Assembly: GCA_027001105.1 (NCBI GenBank)
Contig: JALTMZ010000097.1
Span: 1 to 5,575, forward strand
Direction of reading: 5' to 3'
Source: Thermococcus sp.
GTDB taxonomy: Archaea > Methanobacteriota_B > Thermococci > Thermococcales > Thermococcaceae
Length of the DNA stretch: 5,575 nucleotides
Shown: positions 5,181 to 5,575 of the stretch, piece after piece
Layout: every line of letters begins with the position of its first letter
How positions within the stretch are numbered: the stretch's first letter is position 1
Translations under genes and position numbers: made by a program
Notes under the pieces: generated by a model
The model's database searches: none
Told to the model about the DNA's origin: nothing
Seen by the model: the letters and a program-made list of their open reading frames with translations, nothing else

Positions 5181-5575
5181 TGCCTTCTCCTATCCTTGAT
5201 GCATATTTGGATTTGAAGTATTTGCTGAACAGGGGTTATAGAAAAAGCACTGCACTGAATTTTGTTGCAAACCATTATAAGCTAAAGAAGATGGAGAGAT
5301 ATTTTCTGGCGAGATGCGTTTTCAGCGATAAGGAACTGGATAACAGACAAAGAAAGAAAATGCCGATTGAGTTTATAAGGAATAAAATCTTGGCAGTTGA
5401 TGGGTTCAATGTTCTTATAACCTTGGAATCCGCTCTCGAAGGGAAGGCCGTCCTTTGTGAGGATGGCTTTGTTAGAGACTTGAAGTATCAGAGGGGATAC
5501 AAGCTTAGCGAAAAAACTGAGAAAATGCTGTTTGTTCTTTTGGAATTTTTGTCTCAGTTCAGTCCAGAGAAGGTT
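5180..5575 (+). CDS. DUF434/DUF5616 family protein, 3' end outside window
   Basis: An uninterrupted frame of 132 codons runs from the ATG at 5180 to the window edge, so the C-terminus is missing. GGTGG (5171-5175) lies 4 nt upstream and the start overlaps the HD stop by one base (TAATG), which indicates translational coupling. I recognise the N-terminal part as DUF434: DLKYLLNRGY (11-20), then FVANHYKL (28-35) and ERYFLARCVFS (39-49). The second part resembles DUF5616: VDGFNVLITLESAL (73-86) and CEDGFVRD (93-100). No function is established for the family to my knowledge. Asp74, Glu83, Asp95 and Asp100 are good candidates for a metal site. The VDGFNV strand resembles the opening strand of NYN/PIN-type nucleases, which is inference. 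No signal peptide or membrane segment is seen. Confidence 0.85.
   Translation, partial: MPSPILDAYLDLKYLLNRGYRKSTALNFVANHYKLKKMERYFLARCVFSDKELDNRQRKKMPIEFIRNKILAVDGFNVLITLESALEGKAVLCEDGFVRDLKYQRGYKLSEKTEKMLFVLLEFLSQFSPEKV

Overview
The window looks like a chromosomal segment of a hyperthermophilic euryarchaeon of the order Thermococcales, most likely a lower-GC Thermococcus or a relative. The reasons are archaeal TATA/BRE-type promoters with short leaders, GGAGGTGATCC-type ribosome binding sites, a tRNA-Tyr with the archaeal C1-G72 pair, a lipoprotein with an archaeal-style LISGC lipobox, and protein families (DUF432, DUF434, a Thermococcales-like HD hydrolase) typical of these organisms. The assignment is by recognition; no database search was possible.

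Left part (1-1291) looks like accessory DNA. It holds the C-terminal part of a resolvase/invertase-type serine recombinase, a translationally coupled acidic protein of unknown function, and a small ribbon-helix-helix (RHH) regulator with a promoter palindrome that could be its own operator. This block abuts the 3' end of a tRNA-Tyr(GUA) gene on the minus strand (1292-1369). The 3' end of a tRNA gene is the classical insertion point of archaeal integrative elements. The RHH reading frame runs on antisense through the whole tRNA, which suggests its original 3' end was replaced at an attachment site. The other element end and its repeat of the tRNA 3' sequence are not in the window.

Middle part (1451-4251, minus strand) reads as core genome: a 354-aa lipoprotein of unknown function, then a DUF432 protein, then a five-TM MscS-type mechanosensitive channel. 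DUF432 and mscS are almost fused (2-nt gap, or overlapping if an upstream GTG is used) and must be co-expressed. DUF432 appears to have its own promoter placed for a leaderless mRNA. DUF432 is therefore a candidate soluble partner of the channel.

Right part (4353-5575, plus strand) is divergent from the lipoprotein gene. A promoter overlapped by a perfect 9-bp inverted repeat drives an HD-domain metal-dependent phosphohydrolase, whose stop codon overlaps the start (TAATG) of a DUF434/DUF5616 protein cut by the window end. The pair probably works together, perhaps in nucleotide or nucleic-acid metabolism, but no substrate can be read from sequence.

I see no CRISPR array, insertion sequence or rRNA. 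No stretch over 300 bases is without a gene. The best candidates for undescribed biology are the DUF432-MscS pair, the HD-DUF434 pair, and the tRNA-Tyr-linked element boundary with its antisense RHH frame.
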